Shown piece after piece: positions 43,268 through 51,000 of a stretch of 64,000 nt of DNA (position 1 is its first letter; each line of letters opens with the position of its first letter). Under the pieces are notes generated by a model, which was not told the DNA's origin, did no database searches, and saw nothing but the letters and a program-made list of their open reading frames with translations. Origin of the DNA: Candidatus Tectimicrobiota bacterium (GTDB taxonomy: Bacteria > JACPUC01); contig JACPUC010000029.1 in NCBI GenBank assembly GCA_016192455.1, positions 175,975 through 239,974 on the forward strand. The letters run 5' to 3'. A program made the position numbers and the translations under genes.

Positions 43268-45091
43268 ATGTCGGGGATCATGGGCTACGTCGGGCATCGC
43301 GCAGCGCTGCCGGTCCTCCTCGAAGGCCTGAAGCGCCTCGAGTACCGCGGCTACGACTCGGTCGGCGTCGGCGTCATCGAGGCCGGCGCGCTGCACATCC
43401 AGAAGACGATCGGCACGGTGCAGCGGCTCGAGCGCCAGCTTCGCGGCCTCGACCTGCGCAGCACCGTCGGCATCGGCCACACGCGCTGGGCCACCCACGG
43501 CCAACCGACGCTCGAGAATGCTCACCCGCATGCCTCGGGCCGCATCGCCATCGTCCACAACGGCATCATCGCCAACTACCTGGAGCTGCGGCAGGAGCTC
43601 ATCGCCGAGGGGGTGCGCTTCGCCTCGGATACCGACTCCGAGGTCATCGCCGCGCTCATCGACCGCGCCTACCGCGGCGACCTTGCGGCGGCCGTACTGG
43701 CCGCCCTGCCGCGCCTCTCGGGGACCTACGCCCTGGGGGTCATCTGCCGCGATGAACCGAACGTCCTCCTCTGCGCCCGGCAGGCGGTGCCCCTCGTCGT
43801 CGGCCTGGGAGTGCGCGAGGCGTTCCTCGCCTCCGACGTCACGCCCTTCGCGCCCTATACCCAGAACTGCTTCTTCCTCGATGACGGCGAGGTGGGCATC
43901 CTGAGCGGCGGCGGCGTGCAGATTCTTGACCTGCGGGGGCAGGTCGTGCCGAAGGAGATCGAGCACATCACCTGGAACCCCGTCCTGGCGGAGAAAGGGG
44001 GGTACCGCTTCTACATGCTGAAGGAGATTTTCGAGACCCCCCAGGCCGTGCGCGAGACGCTGCGCGGCCGCCTCCTTCCCGGCGCGCCCTTCGTGCACTG
44101 GGCCGAGCGCGGCCCGGAGGCAGACCTGCTGCGGACCTGCCGGAAGGTCATCCTCCTGGGCTGCGGCAGCTCCTACCATGCCGCCCTCATCGGCAAGCTC
44201 TACCTCGAGGAGATCGCCGGGCTGGCGACGGAGGTGGAGCTCGGCTCCGAGTTCCGCTACCGCACCCCGCTGGTGGATCGCCGCACCATCGTCATCGGCA
44301 TCAGCCAGTCGGGGGAGACCGCCGATACCCTCGCCGGCATGCGCGCGGCGCGGGCCAGCGGCGCCACCATCTACGCGCTGACGAACGCGCCCCTCAGCAC
44401 CGCCGCCCGCGAGGCCGACGGCGTGCTGCGCCTGCACGCCGGGCCGGAGATCAGCGTCGCCTCGACGAAGACCTTCGTAGCCGAGCTGGCGGTGCTCTGC
44501 ATGCTCGCCCTGCACGCCGCGCACCTGCGCCGGCGGCAGCCCGAGGCGCACCTGCGGGAGCTCGCCGCCGCCCTCGGCACGGCCCCCGCGGCCATCGAGG
44601 CGGCGCTCGCCGTTGAAGAGGAGGTGGAGGCGCTGGCGCGCCGCTACAGCCGCTTCGACCACTACATCGTGCTAGGACGCGGCGTCCACTACCCGGTGGC
44701 GCTCGAAGCCGCCCTGAAGATCAAGGAGCTCTCTTACGTGCACGCCGAAGGGTGCGCCGCCGGCGAGGTGAAGCAAGGGCTCATCGCCCTCGTCGATGAG
44801 CGCGTGCCGGTCCTCGTGCTGGCGCCCCAGGGGCGCGTCTACGAGAAGACCCTCGACAACCTCGAGGAGGTGAAGGCGCGCGGCGCCCGCATCGTCGCCA
44901 TCGGCACCCAGGGCGACGTGGAGCTGCGCGCCCGCGCTCATGATCTCCTCGAACTGCCGAGGCTGCCGGAATTGCTGAGTCCGCTCTGCAGCTCCCCCCT
45001 CGTGCACCTCTTCGCCTACCACCTGGCGCTGCGCCGCCGCCGCGACGTCGATCACCCCCGCAACCTCGCCAAGAGCGTCACGGTGGAGTGA
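43268..45091 (+). CDS. GlmS-like glucosamine-6-phosphate synthase paralogue lacking Cys1 and the isomerase His
   Basis: A 607-residue protein colinear with GlmS: N-terminal glutaminase domain (GHTRWATHG, HNGIIANY, TDSEV), two SIS domains (SQSGETADT, STKTF), and the C-terminal tail NLAKSVTVE containing the catalytic Lys603 equivalent. Two key positions are changed. The N-terminus is MSGIMGYVG, so the nucleophile Cys1 is Ser. The GELKHG loop is GEVKQG, so the ring-opening His504 is Gln. Glu481, Lys485 and Glu488 equivalents (LEAALKIKE) are kept. It may be a degenerate or repurposed enzyme. The intact paralogue lies 4 kb downstream. GAAAGG precedes ATG 43268. Confidence 0.85.
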   Translation: MSGIMGYVGHRAALPVLLEGLKRLEYRGYDSVGVGVIEAGALHIQKTIGTVQRLERQLRGLDLRSTVGIGHTRWATHGQPTLENAHPHASGRIAIVHNGIIANYLELRQELIAEGVRFASDTDSEVIAALIDRAYRGDLAAAVLAALPRLSGTYALGVICRDEPNVLLCARQAVPLVVGLGVREAFLASDVTPFAPYTQNCFFLDDGEVGILSGGGVQILDLRGQVVPKEIEHITWNPVLAEKGGYRFYMLKEIFETPQAVRETLRGRLLPGAPFVHWAERGPEADLLRTCRKVILLGCGSSYHAALIGKLYLEEIAGLATEVELGSEFRYRTPLVDRRTIVIGISQSGETADTLAGMRAARASGATIYALTNAPLSTAAREADGVLRLHAGPEISVASTKTFVAELAVLCMLALHAAHLRRRQPEAHLRELAAALGTAPAAIEAALAVEEEVEALARRYSRFDHYIVLGRGVHYPVALEAALKIKELSYVHAEGCAAGEVKQGLIALVDERVPVLVLAPQGRVYEKTLDNLEEVKARGARIVAIGTQGDVELRARAHDLLELPRLPELLSPLCSSPLVHLFAYHLALRRRRDVDHPRNLAKSVTVE

Positions 45092-45095
45092 GGCC
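45068..45095 (+). repeat. glmS-tail direct repeat, left copy
   Basis: This 28-base sequence covers the last codons of the first glmS (AKSVTVE, stop) plus four bases. It recurs at 45785-45812 with 27 of 28 bases identical. The two copies bound a segment of about 690 bases carrying an XRE-type gene, as attL/attR of an integrated islet would. Confidence 0.65.
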
Positions 45096-45218
45096 AGAGG
45101 ACGCGCGCGCGCTCCTCCATGGAAGGTGAAGCGGCCGCACATCTCCTCAACCGCTGTGGTTGTGATTGCGCCGCGCTTCGGTATCACAACGCGTGAGAGC
45201 ATATGAGAAAGCCCGGCA

Positions 45219-45557
45219 ATGAGTGATCTGGAATTTGAAAAGAGCAGCGGCAATGTTTTTGCCGACATTGGGTTGGATCATGCAGACGATCGTGCCGCCA
45301 AGGCAAAACTCGCCTCTTGCATCAACCGCATCATCACGAGCAAGCGGCTCAGCCAGAGCGAGGCGGCTCGCCTGCTTGGGATCGACCAGCCCAAGGTGTC
45401 CGCCTTGAAACGAGGCCGGTTATCCGGGTTCTCCCTGGAGCGCCTGTGCAAGTTCCTCGTGAAGCTGGGACACGATGTAGAAATTAGAGTGCAGCCGAAG
45501 CCTGAAGGAAAGGCGGCGTCGACCCTCGAGGCGACTGTCTTTGAAGACCATCCCTGA
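45219..45557 (+). CDS. XRE-family helix-turn-helix protein (HigA-like antitoxin type)
   Basis: A 112-residue protein. Residues about 40-85 form a helix-turn-helix: ITSKRLSQSEAARLLGIDQP then KVSALKRGRLSGFSLERLC. The acidic N-terminus and the C-terminal LGHDVEIRVQPKP are typical of the antitoxin half of HigBA/RelBE-like modules, in which the toxin gene usually lies just upstream. No toxin gene is present in the 127-base gap from glmS or downstream, so it is an orphan. Base composition is visibly less GC-rich than in flanking genes, and it lies between direct repeats of the glmS tail, both signs of acquisition. Confidence 0.8.
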   Translation: MSDLEFEKSSGNVFADIGLDHADDRAAKAKLASCINRIITSKRLSQSEAARLLGIDQPKVSALKRGRLSGFSLERLCKFLVKLGHDVEIRVQPKPEGKAASTLEATVFEDHP

Positions 45558-45784
45558 ATCTAAAGTGAGCGATATGCCCCAAGTTTGCACTTCACCCTTT
45601 GGCTTACGCGTAGCGACCCGAGGCGGTGGTGCAACTTCGACAGTTGCAACATGTTGACTCAGAGGGTTGTTTTCTCGAGGCGGAAATCGGTCAGCTAAAT
45701 GCCCTGAGCTTGCTCCCGGAAGCACCCAGAATCGCTCCTGCATCGCGTCGTATTCTTCCTCTGGAGCAGGCATCCTTTCTCTTT

Positions 45785-45812
45785 GCCAAGAGCGTTACGG
45801 TGGAGTGAGGCC
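45785..45812 (+). repeat. glmS-tail direct repeat, right copy
   Basis: The sequence repeats the end of glmS (AKSVTVE, stop, then GGCC) with a single C-to-T change. It is not part of a functional glmS, since sequence immediately upstream is unrelated. It marks the right boundary of the XRE islet and is either an att-type duplication or the remnant of an earlier glmS 3' end. Confidence 0.65.
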
Positions 45813-45888
45813 GGAGCGCCGGGCACTTCCCAGCAAAGCAAGCGGGGGGATCAAACGACCGCCCACACCCCCCGTCCCCGCGAGCTGC

Positions 45889-45911
45889 GCGAGGGGGCGA
45901 GGTCCCCTCGC
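45889..45911 (-). terminator. hairpin downstream of the beta-barrel gene
   Basis: GCGAGGGG and CCCCTCGC form a perfect 8-bp stem around a 7-base loop, about 47 bases past the stop of the minus-strand porin-like gene. A very similar hairpin (GCGAGGG/CCCTCGC, loop GACAAGGTT-like) is at 17221-17243, so this is probably a dispersed repeat. Termination is possible, but no T-run follows. Confidence 0.45.
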
Positions 45912-45957
45912 ACATCTCCACGATGGAACATGGTGGGACGTTGGAGGGACCGCACGC

Positions 45958-47235
45958 CTAGAACTTGTAGGTCAGCTCGACGGCGACGCTGTCGCGGTTG
46001 TCGCGGGCGCGCAGGCCGCCGCGCTCGAGGTAGGTGTCGCGCGACGACCAGTCGTGGCGGTACTCGAGGAGGCCGCCGAGGTTGTCGGTGATCTTGAAGG
46101 TGGGGGCGAAGGTGAAGCTCTTCAGTTCCTGCCCGCCGGCGTCGCTGAGGAGTGGCGCGCCGAACGCCGCCACGCGGGCGCCGTCCTCGTCGTTGAAGTA
46201 GTCGAAGCGCCAGGTGAAGCCGAGCCAAGAGAGGAGGTCGTAGTGCACGGTGATGAGGACGCCGAACCAGTCGGCGTCCGCGGTCCGGCCCGCCGCCAGC
46301 ACGAACGGCTCGTCCTCCTCGCGGCCGTAATTGAACTCGCCGCCGACGAGGAGCTTCTCGGTCGGCTTGATGGTGTAGTCGAGGTCGAGGACGACGCGGT
46401 TGTTCCTCGTGTCATCATCCTGCTCCGCACCCGTGATGGCCGAGAGGCCCACGTTCAGCCACTTGCGCGGCGTGAAGCCGAAGCGCCCGCCGACGGTCTT
46501 GGTGTCGTTGTTGTCGTGATTGGTATCCCAGCCGTTAACGAGGTAAACCTGCCAGTCGAACCATCCGACCGGCTGCTGCAACAGCCGCACGCCGGTCGCG
46601 AGGCTGGGAATGCCGAGATTGAAGACGTTGGAGTGCGAGAACTGGTACAGATCGGGTGCGTCGAGCAGCTCCCAGCCGATGGGAACATTGAACTTGCCGA
46701 AATCGGCCATGACGCCCCGCCCCAGCTTCACCGACATGATGGCTTGCTCGACATCCACGCTGAAGCCGCCGGCGGCGTCGCGGTTGTAGTCGAGATCAAC
46801 CCGGAAGCCGGCCCGATTCCCCACGGGTTTGATGATGTCGAGCTCAACGCTGTCAATCTGAAAGCTGCTGCGCGCGTTGCCGTCGCCCACGTCCTCGCGG
46901 TTCGAGGCGGTGAAGCTGCCATCCACGAAACCGTGCAGCTCGATGCCCGGCGAGGTCTTCAGGGGAGCCAGGGCCTCCTTCTCGGGCTCCGCCTTGGCGG
47001 GCGGCGCGGGTTGGGGGAGCTGGGCTTGCAGCCGTTGAATCTCTGCCGCCTGCTGCTGGATGGTTGCCTGCATCTGCTGCAGCGTCGCCTCGAGCTGCTT
47101 GAGCCGCGCCGCCACGTCATGGTTATCGGCGAACGACAAGCCGGGGGCACCCGCAAGCGCAACGAGCGCAAACAGGATGACGTAACACCAGCGCATCGTG
47201 ACGCTGCGGTCTGGGAGGTAGGGGGAAGCGTTCAT
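45958..47235 (-). CDS. outer-membrane beta-barrel protein with N-terminal coiled coil (porin-like, BBP2-type)
   Basis: A 425-residue protein. A signal peptide (ALVALAGAPGLSFA) is followed by a Gln-rich coiled coil (about residues 44-75; KQLEATLQQMQATIQQQ). A Pro/Ala linker follows, and then a barrel of alternating strands opening GIELHGFVDGSFTASN and closing with the aromatic C-terminus VAVELTYKF. Motifs such as GKFNVPIGWELLDAP and FGFTPRKWLNVGLS match the putative beta-barrel porin-2 family. Trimeric porins often carry such a periplasmic coiled coil. The transported solute is unknown. AGAGG precedes ATG 47235. It is not adjacent to the cytochrome cluster. Confidence 0.83.
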   Translation of the reverse strand: MNASPYLPDRSVTMRWCYVILFALVALAGAPGLSFADNHDVAARLKQLEATLQQMQATIQQQAAEIQRLQAQLPQPAPPAKAEPEKEALAPLKTSPGIELHGFVDGSFTASNREDVGDGNARSSFQIDSVELDIIKPVGNRAGFRVDLDYNRDAAGGFSVDVEQAIMSVKLGRGVMADFGKFNVPIGWELLDAPDLYQFSHSNVFNLGIPSLATGVRLLQQPVGWFDWQVYLVNGWDTNHDNNDTKTVGGRFGFTPRKWLNVGLSAITGAEQDDDTRNNRVVLDLDYTIKPTEKLLVGGEFNYGREEDEPFVLAAGRTADADWFGVLITVHYDLLSWLGFTWRFDYFNDEDGARVAAFGAPLLSDAGGQELKSFTFAPTFKITDNLGGLLEYRHDWSSRDTYLERGGLRARDNRDSVAVELTYKF

Positions 47236-47898
47236 GGGGCCTCTTTTCCGAGATGATGCCAGGACGCGCGCTCCACACTCCGAGGGTCATCGGCGCCAGA
47301 GCGGTCTCCACCCCCGCAGGAGGAATCCGCCGCGCAGTCCGGGTAATATCCCCAACGCCTCAGGCAACGAGCGTGCCGGCCAGGACGAGCTGCCCGGCCA
47401 ATCCCTCGTGGTTTGGTTAACCTCTGTGTTTTCAATATATTAGGTAGTGTTCTTGCGAATCGACGGGGCACGGGCGAGCGAGCTTGAGATGCCCGTCAGC
47501 ATCCTTGCAGTGCACTACGGAGAATCTAGTGCACAGTTCTTGTGCAGGGAAGGGGGTTCACGCCGCAACGATGCGGCAATGGTGCAGGCGCAGTTCTAGG
47601 GCTGGTGCTGCCTCTTTATTTTTCACTGTGGGGTTTCGCGAGGCGCTCTCCATTCCATCGACGCGTTCCTGGCATGGAACCTCGGCCCCTTCGCTCCTTC
47701 TCTCTTGATGCATCTGCTGCGGGCTTGGGCTGGGGTAGCACAGGGTGGGGGAAGGAGCAATCCCCTCGGGCGGGCGCTGGAGAAAAAGCGTTTGCCGCCT
47801 TCTCATGCTTCTGCTACGCTGCCTCCACGTATCTCCGAGGCGGCGCCGGCGCGCGGCGTGCCGGGCGCAAGGGGCCTCGAGGAAGGAGCGTGCGGTCC
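47236..47898. other. 663-base divergent intergenic region
   Basis: This region lies between the minus-strand beta-barrel gene and the plus-strand nucleotidyltransferase-glmS operon. It is less GC-rich around 47400-47560, where a sigma70-like promoter candidate lies (annotated). No gene was seen; the open frame leading into the nucleotidyltransferase is not protein-like. Confidence 0.45.
47413..47441 (+). promoter_or_regulatory. sigma70-like promoter candidate
   Basis: TTGGTT and TATATT are separated by exactly 17 bases in an AT-rich patch of an otherwise GC-rich intergenic region. The -10 matches consensus at 5 of 6 positions and the -35 at 3 of 6. It points toward the nucleotidyltransferase-glmS operon, which begins 458 bases downstream. 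Confidence 0.35.
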
Positions 47899-49113
47899 AT
47901 GAAGGCGATCATCCTCGCGGCCAGCCGGGGCGCCAGCCTCGATCCCTTCACGCGCACCCGTCCCAAACCGATGATCACGGTAAGCGGGCGGTACCTCCTG
48001 GAGAACAGCATCGATCTCCTGAAGGCCGCGGGGGTGACGGACTACCAGCTCATCGTCGGTCATCAGCGCGAGAAGATCATGTCGTTCTTCCAGCAGGGCG
48101 CCGAGCACGGGGTGAACATCAGCTACATTTTGCAGGAGGACCCGCACGGCATCGGGGCGGCGCTGGCGGAGGCCCGCAACACGGTGCTGCCGGGCGAGTA
48201 CTTCCTGCTCGTCTATGGCGATATCCTGACGCGGGGCAATATTTTTATTCAGACCCTGCAGTCGTTCCACTCCTGCCGCGCGCCGGTCGCCGCCATCTGC
48301 CTGACGCCCTCCGCCGAGCTGTACGGCAACGTCTACCTCGATGAGCAGATGCGCATCACCCGCATCATCGAGAAACCCCAAACCGGGGGCCTCGGCAACT
48401 ACGTGCTGGCCGGTGTCTTCGTGCTGCCCAGCCAGTTCTTCGAGATTCTCGACCGCGCCGGCAATGACATGGAGCAGGCCCTGGCGCTGCTGGTCAAGGA
48501 CCCCGGCCTGTCGGCCTCGATCTGGGAGGATGACTGGATCGACATGGTGCATCCGTGGGACATCCTGCGGGGCAACCACATCATCATGGAGCCTTGGGAT
48601 GCCGCCTTCATCTCCTGCGAGGCGCAGCTTCGCGGCGATGTGAAGATCGAAGGCCCGGTGTACGTCGCCCCCGGGGTGGTCATCGAGTCGGGGAGCGTGC
48701 TGCGGGGGCCGTGCTACGTGGGACCCAACACCTACGTCGGCAACAACGTCCTCATCCGCAAGTACACCTCGATCGGGCGCGACTGCGTCATCGGCTACGG
48801 GGTGGAGCTGAAGAACTGCGTCATGTTCGGCCACTCCCGCGTCGGGCGGCTGTCGTTCATCGGCGACAGCGTCATCGGCGAGCACGTGAACATCGGCTCC
48901 GGCACGATGACGGTGAACGCCAACCTGGAGGATAAGACCGTCCAGGTGCTGGTGGGGGGCGTATTGCAGGACAGCGGCTTCAAGAAGCTGGGCGCCTTTA
49001 TCGGCGACCACGTGCAGATCGGCGCCAGCAACACCCTGCCGGCCGGCCTCTGCATCGAAGCCGGCGAGTACCTCCCCCACAACACCAGCATCTCGCTCCG
49101 GGGAGGGCGCTAG
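47899..49113 (+). CDS. sugar-1-phosphate nucleotidyltransferase-like protein with left-handed beta-helix (degenerate GlmU/RmlA type)
   Basis: A 404-residue protein. Residues 1-225 are the nucleotidyltransferase fold and residues about 245-400 a hexapeptide-repeat beta-helix (VYVAPGVVIESGSVLRGPCY and later IGSGTMTVNANL), like GlmU-type bifunctional enzymes. The signature loop is altered. Where active enzymes read LAAGxGTRLxPLT, this protein reads LAASRGASLDPFTRTRPKPM, losing the Gly, Thr and catalytic Arg, while the later Lys of RPKP remains. LVYGDIL matches the metal-binding Asp motif. It is probably impaired or has altered substrate. The start is ATG 47899 with AAGGAG upstream. It is 3 bases from the next gene, the intact GlmS paralogue. 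Confidence 0.85.
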   Translation: MKAIILAASRGASLDPFTRTRPKPMITVSGRYLLENSIDLLKAAGVTDYQLIVGHQREKIMSFFQQGAEHGVNISYILQEDPHGIGAALAEARNTVLPGEYFLLVYGDILTRGNIFIQTLQSFHSCRAPVAAICLTPSAELYGNVYLDEQMRITRIIEKPQTGGLGNYVLAGVFVLPSQFFEILDRAGNDMEQALALLVKDPGLSASIWEDDWIDMVHPWDILRGNHIIMEPWDAAFISCEAQLRGDVKIEGPVYVAPGVVIESGSVLRGPCYVGPNTYVGNNVLIRKYTSIGRDCVIGYGVELKNCVMFGHSRVGRLSFIGDSVIGEHVNIGSGTMTVNANLEDKTVQVLVGGVLQDSGFKKLGAFIGDHVQIGASNTLPAGLCIEAGEYLPHNTSISLRGGR

Positions 49114-49116
49114 CCG

Positions 49117-50928
49117 ATGTGCGGCATCAGCGGCGTTGCCGGCCTCACCGACGTGAGCCACATCCTCCTGGCGAGCATCAAGAGCCTCGAGTACCGCGGC
49201 TACGACTCGTGCGGCATGGCGATTCTGGCGCAGCGCCGCATCGAGATTCGCAAGGACGTCGGCACCGTCGACGAGGTGATCCAGCGCCAGCGGCTCTACG
49301 AGGTGCACGGCCTGCTCGGCATCGCGCACACGCGCTGGGCCACCCACGGGGGCGTCACGAGCGTCAACGCGCACCCGCACCGCAGCAGCGACGGCGCTTT
49401 CGCCGTCGTGCACAACGGCATCATCAGCAACTACCGGCAGCTCCGCGGCGAGCTCGAAGAGCTCGGCTACGTCTTCAGCTCCGAGACCGACTCCGAGGTC
49501 ATTCCGCACCTGCTGCACTTTTACTACCGCCGCGAGCAGGACGTGGAGCGCGCCCTGCAGTGCTGCCTGGCGCGGCTGGAGGGGAGCTATGCCTTCGCCC
49601 TGCTGACGACACACGAGCCCGAGCGCCTCTACTGCGCCAAGCTGCAGAGCCCGCTCATCCTCGGCATCGGCAGCAACCAGAACTTCATCGGCTCGGACTT
49701 CAACGCCTTCATTGCCTACACGCGCAGCGCCGTGGTCCTCGACGACCACGAGTACGCCGTGCTGACGAACGACAGCTATCGCATCATCAACGCCCTCACC
49801 AGTCTGCCGATCCGCAAGAACCTCATGCACATCGCCTGGGACCCGGAGCAGGCGCAGAAGGGGGGCTACCCCCACTACATGCTGAAGGAGGTCTTCGAGC
49901 AGCCGCAGACCGTGAGCAAGGTCCTGGCCATCGAGCGGGGAGAACTGGAGAAACTGGCCCGCAGCCTCTTCGACGCCGGCCGCGCCTACTTCATCGGCGC
50001 CGGCACGACGTACTACGCGGCTCTTTTCGGCCAGTACCAGCTTGCCGAGCTGGCGCAGCTCTTCGTGCCGGCGATCAGCAGCGATGAGTTCAAGTTCGGC
50101 GCCCTGGTCGACGCCGAGACCCTCGTGGTGGCGATCTCGCAGTCGGGCGAGACCTACGACACCCTCGAGGCGCTGCGGTTCGCCCGCGAGCATGGGGCGC
50201 ACACTGCGGCGATCGTCAACGTGCAAGGCTCGTCCATGACCCGCCTCGTCGATCAGGTGATCATGCAGGGCTCGGGGCCGGAAATCTGCGTCGTCAGCAC
50301 GAAGTCGGCCCTGGCGCAGATGCTCATCCTGACGCGCCTCGCCCTGGTGGCGGGGCTGCTGCGCGGCACCCTGAGCGCCGTCCAGTACGACGAGCGGGAA
50401 GCCGAGCTGCGCCTGCTGCCCGCCGTCATCCAGCGCATCCTCAATGAGAAGTCAGGGTTCATCAACACCATCGCCCGGCGCCACTGCCACGTGAACGACT
50501 GGCTCTACCTCGGGCGCGGCATTTACTACGCCGTGGCCATGGAGAGCGCCCTGAAGATGAAGGAGGTGGCCTACCTGCACGCCGAGGGGATGCCGGGGGG
50601 GTTCTTGAAGCACGGCACCCTGGCGCTGATCGGCGAGGGGGTCAACACCATCGTCTTCACGCCGCCGCGGGCGCAGCGCGAGCTGCACGACCTCTCTCTC
50701 GGCAGCACCGAGGAGGTGAAGGCGCGCGGCGGCTACCTCATCGGCATCCACTTCGACGCCGAGCCGTCGCTCTACCAGGACCAGGTACAGCTCCCGGAGA
50801 TGCCCGCCATCCTCGGGCCGTTCGCGCAGCTCGTCGTCGGCCAGCTCCTGGCCTACTTCGCGGCCACGGCGCTGAAGCGCAACGTCGATAAGCCGCGCTC
50901 CCTCGCCAAGTCGGTGACGGTGGCGTAA
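49117..50928 (+). CDS. glmS: glutamine:fructose-6-phosphate aminotransferase (isomerizing)
   Basis: A 603-residue GlmS that makes glucosamine-6-phosphate for UDP-GlcNAc synthesis. Cys1 is present (MCGISGVAG), as are HTRWATHGG, HNGIISNY and SETDSEV in the glutaminase domain. In the isomerase domain it has SQSGETYDT, MESALKMKE (Glu481, Lys485, Glu488 equivalents), LKHG (His504) and the C-terminal LAKSVTVA (Lys603). One oddity is GGFLKHG, where GlmS usually has GELKHG. This paralogue, not the one at 43.3 kb, looks catalytically complete. It begins 3 bases after the nucleotidyltransferase-like gene and is clearly co-transcribed. Its 3' end borders an AT-rich insertion. Confidence 0.9.
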   Translation: MCGISGVAGLTDVSHILLASIKSLEYRGYDSCGMAILAQRRIEIRKDVGTVDEVIQRQRLYEVHGLLGIAHTRWATHGGVTSVNAHPHRSSDGAFAVVHNGIISNYRQLRGELEELGYVFSSETDSEVIPHLLHFYYRREQDVERALQCCLARLEGSYAFALLTTHEPERLYCAKLQSPLILGIGSNQNFIGSDFNAFIAYTRSAVVLDDHEYAVLTNDSYRIINALTSLPIRKNLMHIAWDPEQAQKGGYPHYMLKEVFEQPQTVSKVLAIERGELEKLARSLFDAGRAYFIGAGTTYYAALFGQYQLAELAQLFVPAISSDEFKFGALVDAETLVVAISQSGETYDTLEALRFAREHGAHTAAIVNVQGSSMTRLVDQVIMQGSGPEICVVSTKSALAQMLILTRLALVAGLLRGTLSAVQYDEREAELRLLPAVIQRILNEKSGFINTIARRHCHVNDWLYLGRGIYYAVAMESALKMKEVAYLHAEGMPGGFLKHGTLALIGEGVNTIVFTPPRAQRELHDLSLGSTEEVKARGGYLIGIHFDAEPSLYQDQVQLPEMPAILGPFAQLVVGQLLAYFAATALKRNVDKPRSLAKSVTVA

Positions 50929-51000
50929 GGGGCGGCAATGTAAGGCACACCGCCTGCAGTTCCACAACCCTCACAGAAAGCTTTCTTTCTCCTGCGAGGA

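Larger units (their letters stand above)
45558..45957. other. intergenic region: islet end and repeat copy
   Basis: This 400-base stretch contains the right half of the XRE islet, the right glmS-tail repeat (45785-45812) and a hairpin (45889-45911) after the beta-barrel gene. Short open frames, including minus-strand ones through the glmS tail, are not considered genes. Confidence 0.5.

Noticed and set aside
43250-43275. Frameshift explanation for the missing Cys1 in the first GlmS
   Set aside because: Restoring Cys would need two base changes (TCG to TGC), not an indel; the downstream frame is continuous from this ATG.
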